A DNA stretch of 64,000 nt from Xiphydria camelus (GCA_963678675.1 OY783193.1:32083082-32147081), one strand, 5' to 3'. Shown: positions 1 to 12,002, counted from the first letter of the stretch. The notes: generated by a model not told the origin, from the letters alone. Program-made: numbers and translations.

Positions 1-62
1 CAAAATATTCTCCAATAAAATAAGGCAGAAAGAATGATTTATTAATTCGTAATAACACTTAC

Positions 63-3000
63 CGATGGTATTTTCCTGCCATCGTAACTGCAAACGATGG
101 AATTCACTATTCCAAGTCGATGAAAGTTACCGATAACGGCCTTTATCCTGTCCTGATTAACGTCATTTGCGAAAAGGACGCCGGTGTTCTTCATAAGAGC
201 CGCGATGTGGGAAGATTTGCCGCCAGGCGCGGCGCACATATCGAGGATCCTCTCCTTTTCTTTCGGCTCCAACGCCATTACCGGTAGAAAACTAGACGCC
301 CCTTGCAAGATATAATGTCCAGCCAGATATTCCGGCGTTGCACCCATGGGGACTTGTGAAGAGTACACGACGAGTCCGACTTTTGTCCACTTTCCTATCG
401 GATCTAAATTCACTCCTCTGTTGATTAAAGCCTGCGTAAAAGATTGGAATTAATGATGACTGGATTTCGCACTCGCGGCTCATCTGATTCTACATAATAA
501 CGTAAGTATATAGGAAATAGTTACTTGGGCTAAATCTCGACGGCGAGTTTTTAGCGTGTTAGCGCGTAGTGTCATCGGTCTTTGCACTTCGCTGGCTTCC
601 AAGAATTCGAGTAATTCTCCAAGCGGGAATATCTGCATCAGCCTTTCCATCAGAAAATCGTTATAACTGAAGTACGTGCACAAATCTCCTCGAAGTAAAT
701 TTATATACTGCTTACGTGGTCTGTGAACGAAGTAAAAATATCAAGCATTATTTCATTATTCTCATTATGCTATTATCTTGCAGGTTTTCTTCGCAAATGA
801 GTTTCAAACGTACCTGTCCTTTTCACGCCACTTTTTAAAATCTGACAACACCATTATTACATCGCGAATCCGCTGTTGTACATCCGCTAAATTGATAGTA
901 TTAGCAACTTCTTCTTCGGTGGGAAACGTGAATATATCTTGATGCGACGCAATATCTTTCATTTCCTCATCCGCTAGTTTTCTGAGATAATAAAGTAATT
1001 TCCATTAAAGAGAGGTATATTGAGAAAGATTAACTGCCTCTGTTAAATGCTTATAAAATAACACTTTAAATGTGTATAACTGAACTAAGATCATAAATTA
1101 TAATTATTCATTTTGATATTACTAACCGTTCCCTTTCTTGTCTCTTCTTCAATTTCTTATTAGCCTTTTCAATGGGGAGAAGATCATCTTCACCTTCATT
1201 ATCACCATCACTCTCTTCCTCCTCCTCGTCAGATTCTTCATTCTCATCGCTAGTGCCATCCTTATCGCTATCTGATTCATTATTCAGCCCCATCATATTA
1301 GAATCGGAAATATCATCCTCCTGTTCACCCTCCGTATCCTCCTCTTCACTTTCCATTTCCTCTTCTTCCTATTACAGAAAACGTATATGCGAATTATAGA
1401 AATATCTTTGCTCATAAGACATCACTAATAAAGTACAATTGCGGCCAGTGATTCTGATCGATCCGCTTTGGGTGACAATACTTCATAGAGTTGACCGTGG
1501 TTAAGTAGTACAAGCGAATCTTATTGTTTTGCCATGAGAGTTAAATCTGATTGGTCCGTCATGGCAAAACAAGATCCATTCGTGCCGTTTAGGTCTACTC
1601 AACTCGACTCGATAAAGTACCGTCACCTAAAAGTGAGTCGATCCGAATCATTGGCCGCAGATGCACCTAAAACAAACGAGTCTTACTTCTTCAGAGCTTT
1701 GCTTCTCTACTATTTGTTTCATTTGTTTAAGTTTCTTCTTTTTTGGACCATTTTCGACAGTGTTTCGACTCTGCTTCAATTGTCTTTTCTCACCAGTTTG
1801 CGGCTTTCCATTTCTCAGAATCTGTCCACCCTATTTCACACATAAGTTTGCAAAAAAATATCTTATTTACCAACATTTATTAATGATCGATAATCTTTGA
1901 TTCCTCTGAAAAAGCTTGCTACCTTTGCAGGGACTTTCTTTGTTGTCTGTTTCTCCACTTCTTTAGGCTTCTTTTCCTCCCATCCATTCTCAACCTTTTT
2001 CTGATTTTGCTTCAATTGTTGTTTTTGATTTTGCTTCAGTTGTTGCTTCTGAATTTGCTTCAACTGTTGTTTTTGCGTTATTTGTTGCTCCTCACGATCA
2101 ATTACCTCATTTTCCTGTTCAACAAAAATTCGGGGAATCTAGTCGCGTGCAGCGTAACTTACTCTCGTATTTGAAGCGGCAATATCTCACAAATGGTTGA
2201 ACAGATAACTACTCCACCTTATATTTTTCTAATTAATTTTGATAAGCTCTATAACATTTGTGAGAATGAAAATATGAGATTCTAATTCAAAAACTGAAAG
2301 TGACCTTCGTATTACGTATACAGCACGCGCTATCAAAACTTTATTGCACGTATTATGTCTTTCAACGCCAAACAAGTTTTGTCTAAGATATTCTTCTATA
2401 GGTACCATAAAGAATAACAGACTTATTATAGATGCAAGAAATAAAAGGAATACTCTCTCTGTAGTCTTAGATTTATTCAGATGTTTCACAAATTTCTTAC
2501 CTCTCCAGAGCTTTCATCTACAGCTCGTTTATTCGCCCTTTTCTCCTCTAATGCTTTCTTCTTTTTATTTTCCTTTGAAAGCCTCTTTCTAGCCCTTTGT
2601 TTCTGACGATGACTCAAGGACACAGTATCTTTTTCTGTACAAAAGAGAGGCGTGGTTTGACTTGTACTATTCTATGTTTATACTAACTCTACTAGGTATA
2701 CAAGATATTACTGTATATTTTTATAAAATTATATTAGATACCAATATTGGACTGCTACTATATGATAGTATATAATTACTATCTTCTAAGCCATTTACTG
2801 GTACTATACAGCCAGATACTAATATAAAATTATAATAATTCATATCGGTACAGTATTTTTCTGGTATTTATTAAGTATACTGTGCAAAAGATTGCTGCAT
2901 TATTAAAAGCGACTGCTCTTGCTATTCCCTCCTATATTAGTGGAAAAAATATTGAAGTACCACTTTTCACATACCGATTAATCCTTTAGGAAAAGTTGGA

Positions 3001-3074
3001 TCACTCTGCTTCTTTGATTTCCTACCAGGACCGCTTACTACTACTGATTCGTCAAATTTTGCTTTACGACCCAT
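63..3074 (-). CDS. Nop2: Nop2/NSUN1 28S rRNA (cytosine-C5)-methyltransferase, 5' eight exons, partial
   Basis: Nucleolar RNA m5C methyltransferase and 60S ribosome assembly factor. Exons, read on the minus strand: 3074-2975, 2634-2501, 2114-1923, 1830-1687, 1368-1127, 981-814, 720-525, 431-63, with phases closing and GT-AG at each intron, giving 515 codons. The ATG at 3074 opens MGRKAKFDESVVVSGPGRK, a basic nucleolar-type N-terminus. Lys/Gln-rich coiled stretches follow (KQNQKQQLKQ, exon 3), then an acidic tract (EEDTEGEQEDD, exon 5), then the conserved family core: RPMTLRANTLKTRRRDLAQ (exon 7), GATPEYLAGHYILQGASS and the SAM-binding motif DMCAAPGGKSSHIAALMKN (exon 8). This order matches NOP2 rather than NSUN2-7. 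The catalytic cysteine motifs lie beyond the left edge. In exon 3 an alternative donor at 1871 gives the wrong phase for exon 4, so the donor after base 1923 was chosen. The gene looks intact. Confidence 0.93.
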
Positions 3075-3659
3075 AATTACTGAAACGGTTTCAGAATTAT
3101 TGCGTGCAATATGTAATATTAATGGTAACTATTGAAATGTGATATATAATTGTTCATAAATGCCGACTTTTTTTGGTGCAAATGCCATAAAAACGTTAAT
3201 AAATTTGAGGTTAACTAATCTTGTGCATACATTAACTGTGGTATAATCACTTTTTTATCATAAGTTTAACAATATAAACAATTATTCAACTTAGCAATAT
3301 TGGTTTATTAATCAACAACGACGTCTATGTCATAAACAATAAATCAAATCTGGAATAAAACCTCAGACAAATATGTGTATGTACTTAAATTACAACTTAC
3401 GTTTATATGTACACTAAATATAACCGTTACACGATGTTATACACAAAACGGATGAAATATTTACAATAATCTTTGAAATACATTTCAAACACGTGGTTTG
3501 TCAAACTACGCCATGCGAATACCTACCTACTTTGATTACCTTCATAAAAGTATGATGGCCCCTACACGCCGCATACTGCACTAGAGCAACCAATGAATGA
3601 ACGAGATTTTGTAGGTTAGGCCTAACCGGTTGAGCTAACGAGCATTGAATATCCAGTGT
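3075..3659. other. Nop2 upstream region, no gene seen
   Basis: AT-rich DNA upstream of the Nop2 start codon. It must hold the promoter and 5' UTR, but I see no clear TATA box or initiator I would defend, and no coding potential on either strand. Confidence 0.4.
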
Positions 3660-3808
3660 AAAGGCCATCACACGTGAAAAAACGTAAGCAGTAACAGTAA
3701 GGATTGACCAATCAGAAAGCCTGTTTAAGCATAATTCCGTAAGAATTATATTTCTGATTGGTCAATCCTTACTGTTACTGCTTACGTTTCTTCACGTGTG
3801 ATGGCCTT
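3660..3808. repeat. Palindromic MITE (AAGGCCATCACACGTGAA)
   Basis: Near-perfect inverted repeat. The left arm AAGGCCATCACACGTGAA...GTAAGCAGTAACAGTAAGG returns as its reverse complement at the right end, with about 60-bp arms and a short loop around 3725-3745. No coding capacity; typical of a non-autonomous DNA transposon. Confidence 0.85.
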
Positions 3809-4200
3809 AATACATATGGTCCTGGTTATCGATGTTTGCTGAAATATTCAATCATGTTGGTTACCGGATGATAATGTGAGTCGTACTGGTAAGTAAATAC
3901 CTGTGCTATATTTTTTTTCTGTATCAATAATATCTTACGTTTCATTTATTTCTAGCTCTTGAGCGGGATACCAAAGATCCTTCGTCTTTGGCACATTCCT
4001 CCGTGGAGGCTGAAGCACATCGTCGAACTCTTCGGTCATCCATTCATGCTTCGTCCATAGTCGAAGTGATTTCCATGAAGAATTCATCACTTTCTCTGAT
4101 TCTACGAATAATTTATGTAATATTATTGCCTTTGTAAAGTATAAATAAATTGAATAACTTCAAAACAATTCATTTTTGTTATTCCTCTTGATTTATCTTT

Positions 4201-4437
4201 ATGCCGGGTTTACACGCTTGGCACTTGCCACAAACTCCAAGCCTTCACAAACGCTCAAACGTGTAAACGCTTCGCAAGCGCTTACCGTTAACTTCCTTTG
4301 ATTTGTGCCAAAAACCGACACTCGGTCGGATCGGCGACAAGTGCTAGCAAGCCTACACAAGCAAAGCCAAACGCGCTATTCACACGTTTGAATTTGTGAT
4401 GGCTTGTCGAGGTTTGGCAAACGTATAAACCCGGCAT
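4201..4437. repeat. TIR element, ends ATGCCGGGTTTACACG
   Basis: The left end ATGCCGGGTTTACACG is matched at the right by an inverted AACGTATAAACCCGGCAT. The roughly 237-bp interior repeats words such as GGCACTTGCCACAA and CGCTTGTGAAGG-like segments. Non-coding MITE-like element. Confidence 0.75.
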
Positions 4438-4628
4438 TACACTTACCCTACTCAAAAATCCTGAGAACTGCCTAGCCATTCCCCAACTGCGCGCAATATT
4501 GCAGCAATGTGTCCGCAAGATTGCATTGTAAGACTGCAACATTGTAGGTAAGATTGTCGCAACGTTGCTACAATGTCTCTATGTCCGCGCCGTGCAATAT
4601 TGCAGGCAATGTTGCAGCAACATTTCTT

Positions 4629-4766
4629 GAAATCTAAGCTACGGTGGCGTCTACTTTCGTTAATGAAAGCATGAGAATTGATTAATCATTGGTTAGTACG
4701 TTTAAACATAACATTTAAAAAAAGTCACCGGCGATAGAATCCGAGACGCCGGGAGTATTCTTTTCA
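4629..4766. repeat. MITE family A, right half only
   Basis: Carries only the right arm of the dispersed palindromic element whose ends read GGATTCTGTCGCTGGTGAC (as reverse complement GTCACCGGCGATAGAATCC). Fuller copies are at 15282, 32290, 41512 and 43532. Confidence 0.8.
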
Positions 4767-4769
4767 TCA

Positions 4770-4866
4770 TGAGCGGTCACCCATCCAACTACTTGCCCGC
4801 ACTTTTTGCTGCTGAACTTCGTTGATCGGTCGGTGTCCTCGAGTCATCATCTGCTGCACGCTTCTG
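4770..4866 (-). repeat. 5S rRNA-derived segment (box A and box C retained)
   Basis: Read on the minus strand: CCGATCAACGAAGTTCAGCA, then about 20 nt, then TTGGATGGGTGACCGCTCA. These match in order and spacing the internal control region of insect 5S rRNA (CCGATCACCGAAGTTAAGCA ... TTGGATGGGTGACCGC). The 5' third of 5S does not match, so this is not a 5S gene but a 5S-derived internal promoter cassette in a mobile element. Confidence 0.75.
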
Positions 4867-5563
4867 TCGTTATAATGATATTATTATGAAATTTGATGAA
4901 TAAATGTATGTTGCTTTTCCAGTCAATAAGAAAAAGCTTGAATAAATAAGACTATAATTGTATTATTCTTTTCTCAACATTTTTCTAAATTTATGATTGT
5001 ATCTTTTGATAAATATTCTTGCATAGACGCAAATTGATATTAATAAATAAATAAATAATTATATATGAATTATTTATTCATCCTACATTAATGGATTGAT
5101 TTTTCATTCCTTCATTGATTGTCTTTCATTTGCTTTAATAATCTGTGCTTTTTAATAAACAGTATAGTTTAAAACTTGCTCAACATAATCTGGACACTCG
5201 AAATAATAATTTATTAATTTAATAATTGAACAAATTAAAATTTTTGTCCATTTATTCACAAATAATTGTTAAACTCCCTATATTTGCAGGAGACCGAAAT
5301 TTTTCTGTCTCGTTCGTCATTAAAAATTATTGTTATTAAAAATTATTATTCTATACATTTTCATTTGCAGTCGTGTCTAGGAATATTGCTGCAATGTTAC
5401 TGCAATATTGCATTGTGACTACAATGTGACAATATTGCTGCAACGTTACTGCAATATTGCATTGTAACTGCAATGTGACAATATTGTTACAACGTTGCAG
5501 CAATATTGCGTGCTGTTGGGGTTGTAATCTTCCACGTCGTTTCAGTTATCTCTACAACTTGTT

Positions 5564-7473
5564 AATTGTAGGGTTGCCGTCCCAAAGGAGGTAAGTGCCA
5601 AAAATGGCAAAAATCACTTTTTCACATAAATGGGTAGTAAGTACCATAGCTGAGTTCCTGTAAAGGAGGCAAGTGTTATCTTTCACTCTGGGTAGTGCTT
5701 ATCTCAATCGAAAAATGGCGTTCGGTGTATCTCCACAGTGATTTTCATTGAAAGCGGGATAAGTGCCACCGTATTGCATCATTTAGTGCTATACTCTTGT
5801 GTTTACGTGCAGCTGTATTTTGAGATTAGTTTTGTTAACATTATTATGGAGCCTGCATTTATTTCTAACGGTACTGGTACAAAAAAACTTGTTGAGGAAA
5901 AAATAAAAGGAAGAAAGAAAAAATAACAGTCTTTCAAAAGAGTTAATGGTCAAGAGTACGGCCGTAGGTACCTATAAAAACAAACAAGTAAATAAAAAGG
6001 CAAAACTATAGAAGACGCTAGGAAAATTGAGTTAACATGTAAGTAATCCGGCTGTAAACAAAATATCAGCTGAGAAAAGACAAAATCTTCGCTCTATGCT
6101 TCCTTTTCTAGAGGATATATCCTCTTGATTATAATCAAGAAGCTAAAAATTGTTATGAAGACATGGCTTAACTGTATCATATAATAATTAAATATATGTT
6201 TTGTTATAAATAAAGATATTAGCATAAAATTACAATGGCAAACGGCACTTATCTCTTACAATTATATATATCTATCTGGTACTTAGGCCTCTTACTACTG
6301 ACGTAATGTGTGGCACTTACCCCTTTTCTAAAATGGTTCGGTATTTTTCCACGCACACATACAAGTATTTTTGAAAATTATTTGTAGTGGCACTTAAATG
6401 TAACCTTCTTTACACTTCATAAAGAGAATAAAAGTGCAAAAATACTTTTTCTGAAAGAGTTATACTTTTAATTTGGATTAATGTAATTATCTTTAATACC
6501 GTAAAGTGGGGATACTTTGTGACTGGGGGAGTAACTTTGTGACAGAGCATAAAATTACAAACTTTCAAATTTGGCGCCCAAATTTTTAACAATACTTCGC
6601 CGGTACCTAATGGGTATGTAACTATACTTACTACTGTGCGCGACTGTCTTTTGTCGACGCCATTCACATCAGCATTCCAGTGCTACATGAGCTATCAAAG
6701 AGTGTTGACAAACGCACGTTGCGCCGTTTAGCGTAAACTTTGTGTTGGCAAGCGTGTTGTGCATTTTATATGTGAAATCAGGTAAGTGCATATTGAAATA
6801 TGGTCTTTCTCTTGGGAAAGCATGGCCTGATTTTTACCTTCATTCCTTATGTTTGAAAAAAATTACGTCAAATTACATAAAGAATCAACAATATGAGGGG
6901 TTACTTTGTGACAAGCTAAAACTATATAAACTACCAGTACGAATACAAAAGTACGAATTGCAGCACATAATTTTATTTTAGTATGCCGAATTTTTTAATG
7001 TTCGTTAAGAGCTAGTAATTTAGTAGAAAACATGTTTTTGTATTGATGAAATAAAGACTTTATTTTGCATTGTCGAAAAGTGCGTAATTTTATCCTCTGA
7101 TGACTTTTTACAACTTTAAAACTCTATATGTTGTTTCTAAACATCAGCCACAGATAATACTTTGTCATAACGCTACTTTAAACGCAACAGAATACATAAT
7201 TTTACAATGTCACAAAGTAACCCCACTCCCGGGGTTAAATTGTAATGCATACTTTAATTGTTTTCTTTCAAAACTGACGATCTGACTTTAAACTTTTTAA
7301 CGTTATATGAAAGAGGAAGGTTTAAACTCATGACTGGTAATTTTTGTTTTAAAATTTAAGCGATAATATTATTTCTAGGAACAAAAAACCCAAAAATTGT
7401 CACAAAGTATCCCCACTTTACGGTATACGATTTTGGCACTTACCCCTCCTTTGGGACGGCAACCCTACAATTA
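5564..7473. mobile_element. 1.9-kb non-autonomous TIR element (AATTGTAGGGTTGCCGTCCC)
   Basis: Terminal inverted repeats of about 34 bp: left AATTGTAGGGTTGCCGTCCC AAAGGAGG, right its inverse ending GGGACGGCAACCCTACAATT. GGCACTTACCCC-like words recur inside. No transposase is visible; short open frames lack recognisable domains. It contains a second, nested TIR element (6497-7425). Confidence 0.8.
6497..7425. mobile_element. Nested TIR element (TACCGTAAAGTGGGGATAC), TA target
   Basis: Left TACCGTAAAGTGGGGATACT TTGTGAC, right GTCACAAAGTATCCCCACTT TACGGTA. The motif GTCACAAAGTAACCCCACTC at 7209-7228 also pairs with 6522-6545. The TA at each outer edge fits a Tc1/mariner-type TA duplication (inference). 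No transposase coding seen. Confidence 0.8.
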
Positions 7474-7499
7474 TTTTAGATTTATCACGGGATTATTAC

Positions 7500-7625
7500 C
7501 CTTCCTTCATTACTCCGATTTAACGGAATTTTTACTTTTTATTAACGAGCGCGTCCGAGAATCGAAATGAACGCGAGGGAAATCGTTTCGCGAATGGAAA
7601 TATTTTATTAACTTTGAAAACCACG
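7500..7625. repeat. Dispersed repeat shared with 59500-59620 (inverted)
   Basis: About 110 bp around GAGGGAAATCGTTTCGCGAA is clearly similar to the reverse complement of 59510-59615, including TTTTTACTTTTTATTAAC and GCGCGTCCGAG. Not coding. Possibly a fragment of one repeat family. Confidence 0.7.
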
Positions 7626-8029
7626 TTTTTTTTTCCAAAAAATACAATTAGATTGGCTGGGCAAAACTGAAGCAGATGGCACCACCGAGCCAAACACCCG
7701 CGGGCTAATGAGATAGTTTACTCTCCATCAGGTGGCGCAAAAGTTATGTCTATTATAGAGCGAATTTTGAATGTACAATGCAAGTGTTTCTTTATTCACA
7801 GAAATATCATAATAAAAATGTACAGTTTAGAATAGTAAAAAATGTACATTTGAAGATCTTATGATACAACGTAAAAATCGTTCTTGTATTGTTATTTGAA
7901 GTACGTGCTGTCTATTTACTCCAACCATAACCTCATCACTGCAGCGCATGTAACGGTTTACTAGTGCCAGTAGCGCTTGCTTTTCCTGAATACACACAAC
8001 AATCGTATACGCAAAAATATAAGGGAGAA

Positions 8030-9889
8030 ATGGTTAAATGCAGTGTGATATTTTGTTCTGCCATGGCTACTCATGTCTTTCCTAAAGATGAGTCTTGCAA
8101 AAGAAAATGGGACCGCATAATAAGTGAAGTGAATAAAAGCGATTTCACGTTATCCAAATGTTGTAGGTTATGCTCAGCGCATTTCAGGAAAGAAGATTTC
8201 AGAACAACTAATAGTTATACGGGTAAGAGAACATATATTTTGGAAGGATCATTATAGCTTTCTTATTGTGTATATTATTAAGAATGTATTACTATATTCA
8301 TATTAGACATATGTTTACTTATATGTATAGGCACACGGTTTCAAAGGAAATACTTAAAAAGTAACACCATTCCTACGATATTCAACAATACAAGAAAAGT
8401 GAAGTCAAGTACTGTAAGAAAGGAGCTATTTGGCATTGAAGCTCTGCCAGACACTTTTTCAGAATTGAGGAAAGAAGATAATCTCGATGTGGAGTTCCTA
8501 ACTGTAAAAGAAGAAGTCCCTCAGACTGGTGAAAATAATGGTAAGCTTCATGATTTTGTACATTCTTTCCATATATTTTTTCATGAGCACTTTTGGTTGA
8601 AATACATCTATATATTTTAAAGAAGTTTGTAACTCTCTTTAATATCACCAATGGAATTTCAAACTGCTTAGAAGGAATAAAGAACCGATTAATTCTAACT
8701 AAAATTTTGTTTCATTTTAGAAAATGCAAAGAAGAACATCGCATTTCCCAGTGAGAGAAATGCTGGTGATTCCATTCACCATAATGCAGAAGTGCAACAA
8801 CCTGCTGATGTAGAATTATTGGAAACACTTTTTGAAAAAGTTGACCACATTGCTGTACTGGATCACTTTGAAGAACTGGGGTATAATATTGGCAATGCTC
8901 CCAGCAGCGATTGCGTTTCAGAAAGCCAATCTTTGCCAATTGAACTCGAGCCTCAAAAAGAAACATTTAATACTACTGGTATGCAAACAGAGGGAGGCTT
9001 TTACACTATTGAGTTATTTGTTGAAAACGACGAAGCAATTTCGTTTTATACGGGTCTTGAATCTTATAGAAAATTTAAAATGGTTTTTTCAACTCTTTCT
9101 CCAGAAGCGTATAACTTAAGTTACAGAAGACGATTTATTGAAAGAATTAGTGTAGAAAATCAATTCTTTTTGGTCCTGATGAAACTGAGAAGAAATACTC
9201 CTTATTTTGAACTATCACAATTTTTTGGTATTAGTAAGGCATCCATATCAAACATTTTTTGTACATGGATTAATTTCTTGCATCAAATGTGGTCCATGTT
9301 GGATGTGTGGCCTAGTAGAGAAATAGTGCAGTTTTATATGCCCGAATGCTTTAAGAAAAATTACCCCACGACACGAGTAATCATTGATGCAATCGAAGTG
9401 CCCATTGCTAAACCAAGTAAGCCAGTCGTACAGCAAGCAACATGGAGCACATATAAAAATAGAAACACTTTAAAATTTGTAATAGGATCGACTCCTGGTG
9501 GTTTATTGTCATATTGCTCACCAGCTTACGGTGGTAGTACGAGCGATCGGCAAATTTTCGAGCGCAGTGAATTGCGGCAAAATTTGGAAAGAAATGATAG
9601 TATTATGGCAGACAGGGGTTTCAACGTTCAAGATATTTGTGCAGAGAAGGATATCACTGTAAATATACCGACTTTTATGAAAGCAAAAGGGCAGTTACCA
9701 GCACTGACGGTTTTAAAAGACAGGAAACTATCATCTCACAGGATACATATTGAAAGATTGATAGGTCTTATGAAAACTTATACAATTCTGCAATCTCCGT
9801 TGAACGCTTATTTCGTGCCACTTGGAATACGAATTGTTCAAGTCTGTATAATGTTAAGTAATTTTAGGGAGGGTATAGTTGGTTCATAA
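8030..9889 (+). CDS. THAP-domain DDE transposase of ISL2EU element (3 exons, 523 aa)
   Basis: Exons 8030-8222, 8331-8540 and 8721-9889; phases 1 and 1; GT-AG introns. The N-terminal THAP C2CH zinc finger (residues 1-75) shows MVKCSVIFC, FPKDE, CRLCSAHFRKEDF and ends with the IPTIF box (exon 2); it should bind the element's ends. The catalytic DDE_Tnp_4-like (IS5/Harbinger-like) domain starts around residue 230, after an HTH (ELSQFFGISKASISNIFCTW). Candidate catalytic acids are IIDAIEVPI (first D), GGSTSDRQIF (second D) and HRIHIERLIGLMK (E). The ATG at 8030 was chosen because it starts directly at the THAP cysteine; an upstream in-frame ATG at 7964 adds 22 residues with no domain. AATAAA at 9982-9987 is the likely poly(A) signal. 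The frame is fully open; mobile DNA, not a domesticated host gene as far as can be seen. Confidence 0.9.
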
Positions 9890-9981
9890 ATTGTAAATTA
9901 TGTTAGTAATTTTGCTGTAATATTGGAGTAATAATTATTGTTATGTATATAAAAATTATGCTCTGAATAATTTGTCATAAA

Positions 9982-10027
9982 AATAAATGTGAAACATTTT
10001 TATTTCATATAAAACTTCTTTTTTATT
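9982..10027. terminator. Overlapping convergent poly(A) signals
   Basis: AATAAA on the plus strand at 9982-9987 serves the transposase. Its reverse complement at 10022-10027 serves the oppositely oriented nuclease gene that stops at 10176. The two transcripts would end almost on top of each other. Confidence 0.6.
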
Positions 10028-10175
10028 GAGAACTTTGCCATTGCAATTTCGTCCCGACATATACGTATATTATTTATCCCAGTATGTCTTTGGCAGAGAC
10101 AGGTATACAATTTAAATACAAGTAATAATATAAAGTTTCTTAGGCATTTCAGCTAATAAAAAGCTATTGTTATTC

Positions 10176-12002
10176 TTATTTGAAAAATATTGCTCCGTAA
10201 TCTTTGTACACATACTTTTCCAGGATGGCAGGCTGAAAGTAGTTTTCGTAAAAATGATGTAAGAAGCAAAACATCTGAGAGATGTGAAGTTCGTCACGAG
10301 GAACCTGTACCACACATAATTCTACGAATGTGTAAACTATGAGCAAAGCATGCAACCTATTCGTTACAAATAACTGTCCCTGTATTTGACTGAAATACGG
10401 GTGTTTTGAATCTAAATAGATTAAGCCATCTTCTCCTGTTTTCAAAAAGGGAATAGTTTCTCCAGTGATTTTTGAGAAACGTTGATTGTATGGACATTTT
10501 ACTTCCACAAGAGTATCGTCTCCAATTAGTCCATCGGGGGACGCAGCGAGAAAAGGATATGTAGTATGTATGAAAAGCCCGCATGGATGAATCTTTATAT
10601 TATAAGTATTTTCAAACAGTGCCAGAGCTTTCCTCTCATTAAATTTTCCATGCTCCGTTGCTTTGCTTTTAAACTGTACTGGATGCAGGAGCCTCCATGA
10701 TAAAGATTTCTTTGATGCGTCAGTTTTAGTGCGACAAATATTGTAAAAATGACTAGCTGTTAGACGATGTCTCCTAAATTCAAACCATTGTTTGCTGGCT
10801 GCTTGCTGCAACGTGACGTGTTCTACTTCTAAAATATCATTTTCATCGACGTCCATTAGTTTCAAATCAAACAGCACTTGTTCTGGCGTACTCAACCGAG
10901 CATATGTATGATCCCATATGACTCCGTAAGTATTCGCAGGCATTAAATTTTGTTTATAATTCATAGCATTTCTGACATTTCCGGAATAGTTTATAACGAT
11001 ATTTCGTACTCTGTCTCTATAAATTTGTGGGCTCGTTATGTTCCTTAAATTTGCTGGTTCAAATACCACATCATCTTCTGTGGGTACGGTGTGTTTTATA
11101 TTCTCTGCTTTTAACGGTGACCCAAAGTAGTCGCGACTAGGTTTATGAAACGACTGAAGTTTCTGAGTCCCTACTTCATACAATTTAATTCTTTTCTCTC
11201 GATTCATATCTTCGATGGCCCAAAGAAGTACAGTGACGTGTTTACAATGGGCAGTAGTCCCGCTTCCTACTGAACATTCACAATGTGCATCTTCAACGCT
11301 ACCATAAAAAGATAGACGTATATTCACGAAGTATTGGGTATGTCTACGCATCTGTGCCTTGCATTGCCCCCGTAAATAGAAGTACTCATCATCAGTAGCA
11401 ATTCTCGCATTCATGAGATAGTGCGATTCGTACATTTCCTTGCCAATGCTTTTGTGGACGGAAAATCTGAAAAGGAAAAACTATTACAATCTGCAAAAAA
11501 TGTAGTTCAATGTGAACGTAGCATTTCAAGCAGTAAAGAATCATTTTATTCGATGTAATTAAGGTGTTCCGACAATTCTTTTAAGAAAATTATTTCAGTA
11601 ACTGAAATAACATTACCTTTCCAAGTATAAAAGAATATGTTCCTTGCTTAATGGCGGTAGAACAGTGTCGCTGTTAATATCTTTGAATATATTAGACCGT
11701 GGTGTTGGAAAACTTGATTCGGACTCCTGACTATCGTCGCATTGCTCATCGACATTATCGACGAAGTTATTATTTCGATCATAGAAAAGTAATCTAAAAA
11801 TGTTTATAATTGATAATTGTCAAAATTATCCTACTTCTGAATGTTTTTTGTAACAAATATATTGAAAGACATAACCTAATATTCTTAGTTAAACTTACCT
11901 ATCCTGTAGATTTTTCTTTCTACCCGACAACTTCGCACCTTGCTTTTTTAATTCTTCTTTCAATTCTTTTACTGACCAATTTTCATAAATATTTTTCTCC
12001 AT
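10176..12002 (-). CDS. SAP-SWIM-YqaJ exonuclease-like protein of ISL2EU element (3 exons, 523 aa)
   Basis: Exons 12002-11899, 11793-11617 and 11466-10176; both introns phase 2. Exon 1 encodes a SAP-like DNA-binding helix pair (WSVKELKEELKKQGAKLSGR). A SWIM zinc finger CECSVGSGTTAHCKH follows (CxCx9CxH). The C-terminal half is a YqaJ/lambda-exonuclease-type fold: QWFEFRRHRLTASHFYNICR, AASPDGLI, LVEVKCPYN (D...ExK catalytic triad) and YFSQIQGQLFVT (conserved Q). In phage relatives this fold resects DNA ends for recombination; its role in ISL2EU transposition is not established. Start chosen at the ATG in front of the SAP motif. All frames open, no lesion. Convergent with the THAP transposase. 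Confidence 0.9.

Larger units (their letters stand above)
4481..5521. mobile_element. TIR element with GCAATATTGC subterminal repeats and a 5S-bearing core
   Basis: Ends CCCCAACTGCGCGCAATATT and (inverted) CCCCAACAGCACGCAATATT. Between each end and the core lie many copies of short palindromic words, GCAATATTGC and GCAACGTTGC (4489-4625 and 5375-5515). The core (about 4629-5345) is half of a dispersed MITE, then a 5S-rRNA-like segment, then about 470 bp of AT-rich sequence also found at 41.8-42.8 kb and 58.1-58.6 kb. No protein is encoded. A non-autonomous DNA element or a composite insertion; the superfamily is not recognised. Confidence 0.7.

Noticed and set aside
1172..1399. Ser-rich plus-strand frame
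   Set aside because: Antisense of the acidic tract of Nop2 exon 5.
1863..1922. Longer version of Nop2 exon 3, ending at the donor before 1870
   Set aside because: It gives phase 1, which runs into a stop in exon 4; the donor after 1923 keeps the frame open.
4288..4542. 84-codon minus-strand frame
   Set aside because: Runs across the border of two inverted-repeat elements.
4741..4870. True 5S rRNA gene
   Set aside because: Only the internal control region matches; the 5' third and the 3' end of 5S are missing and the copies are embedded in a longer repeat.
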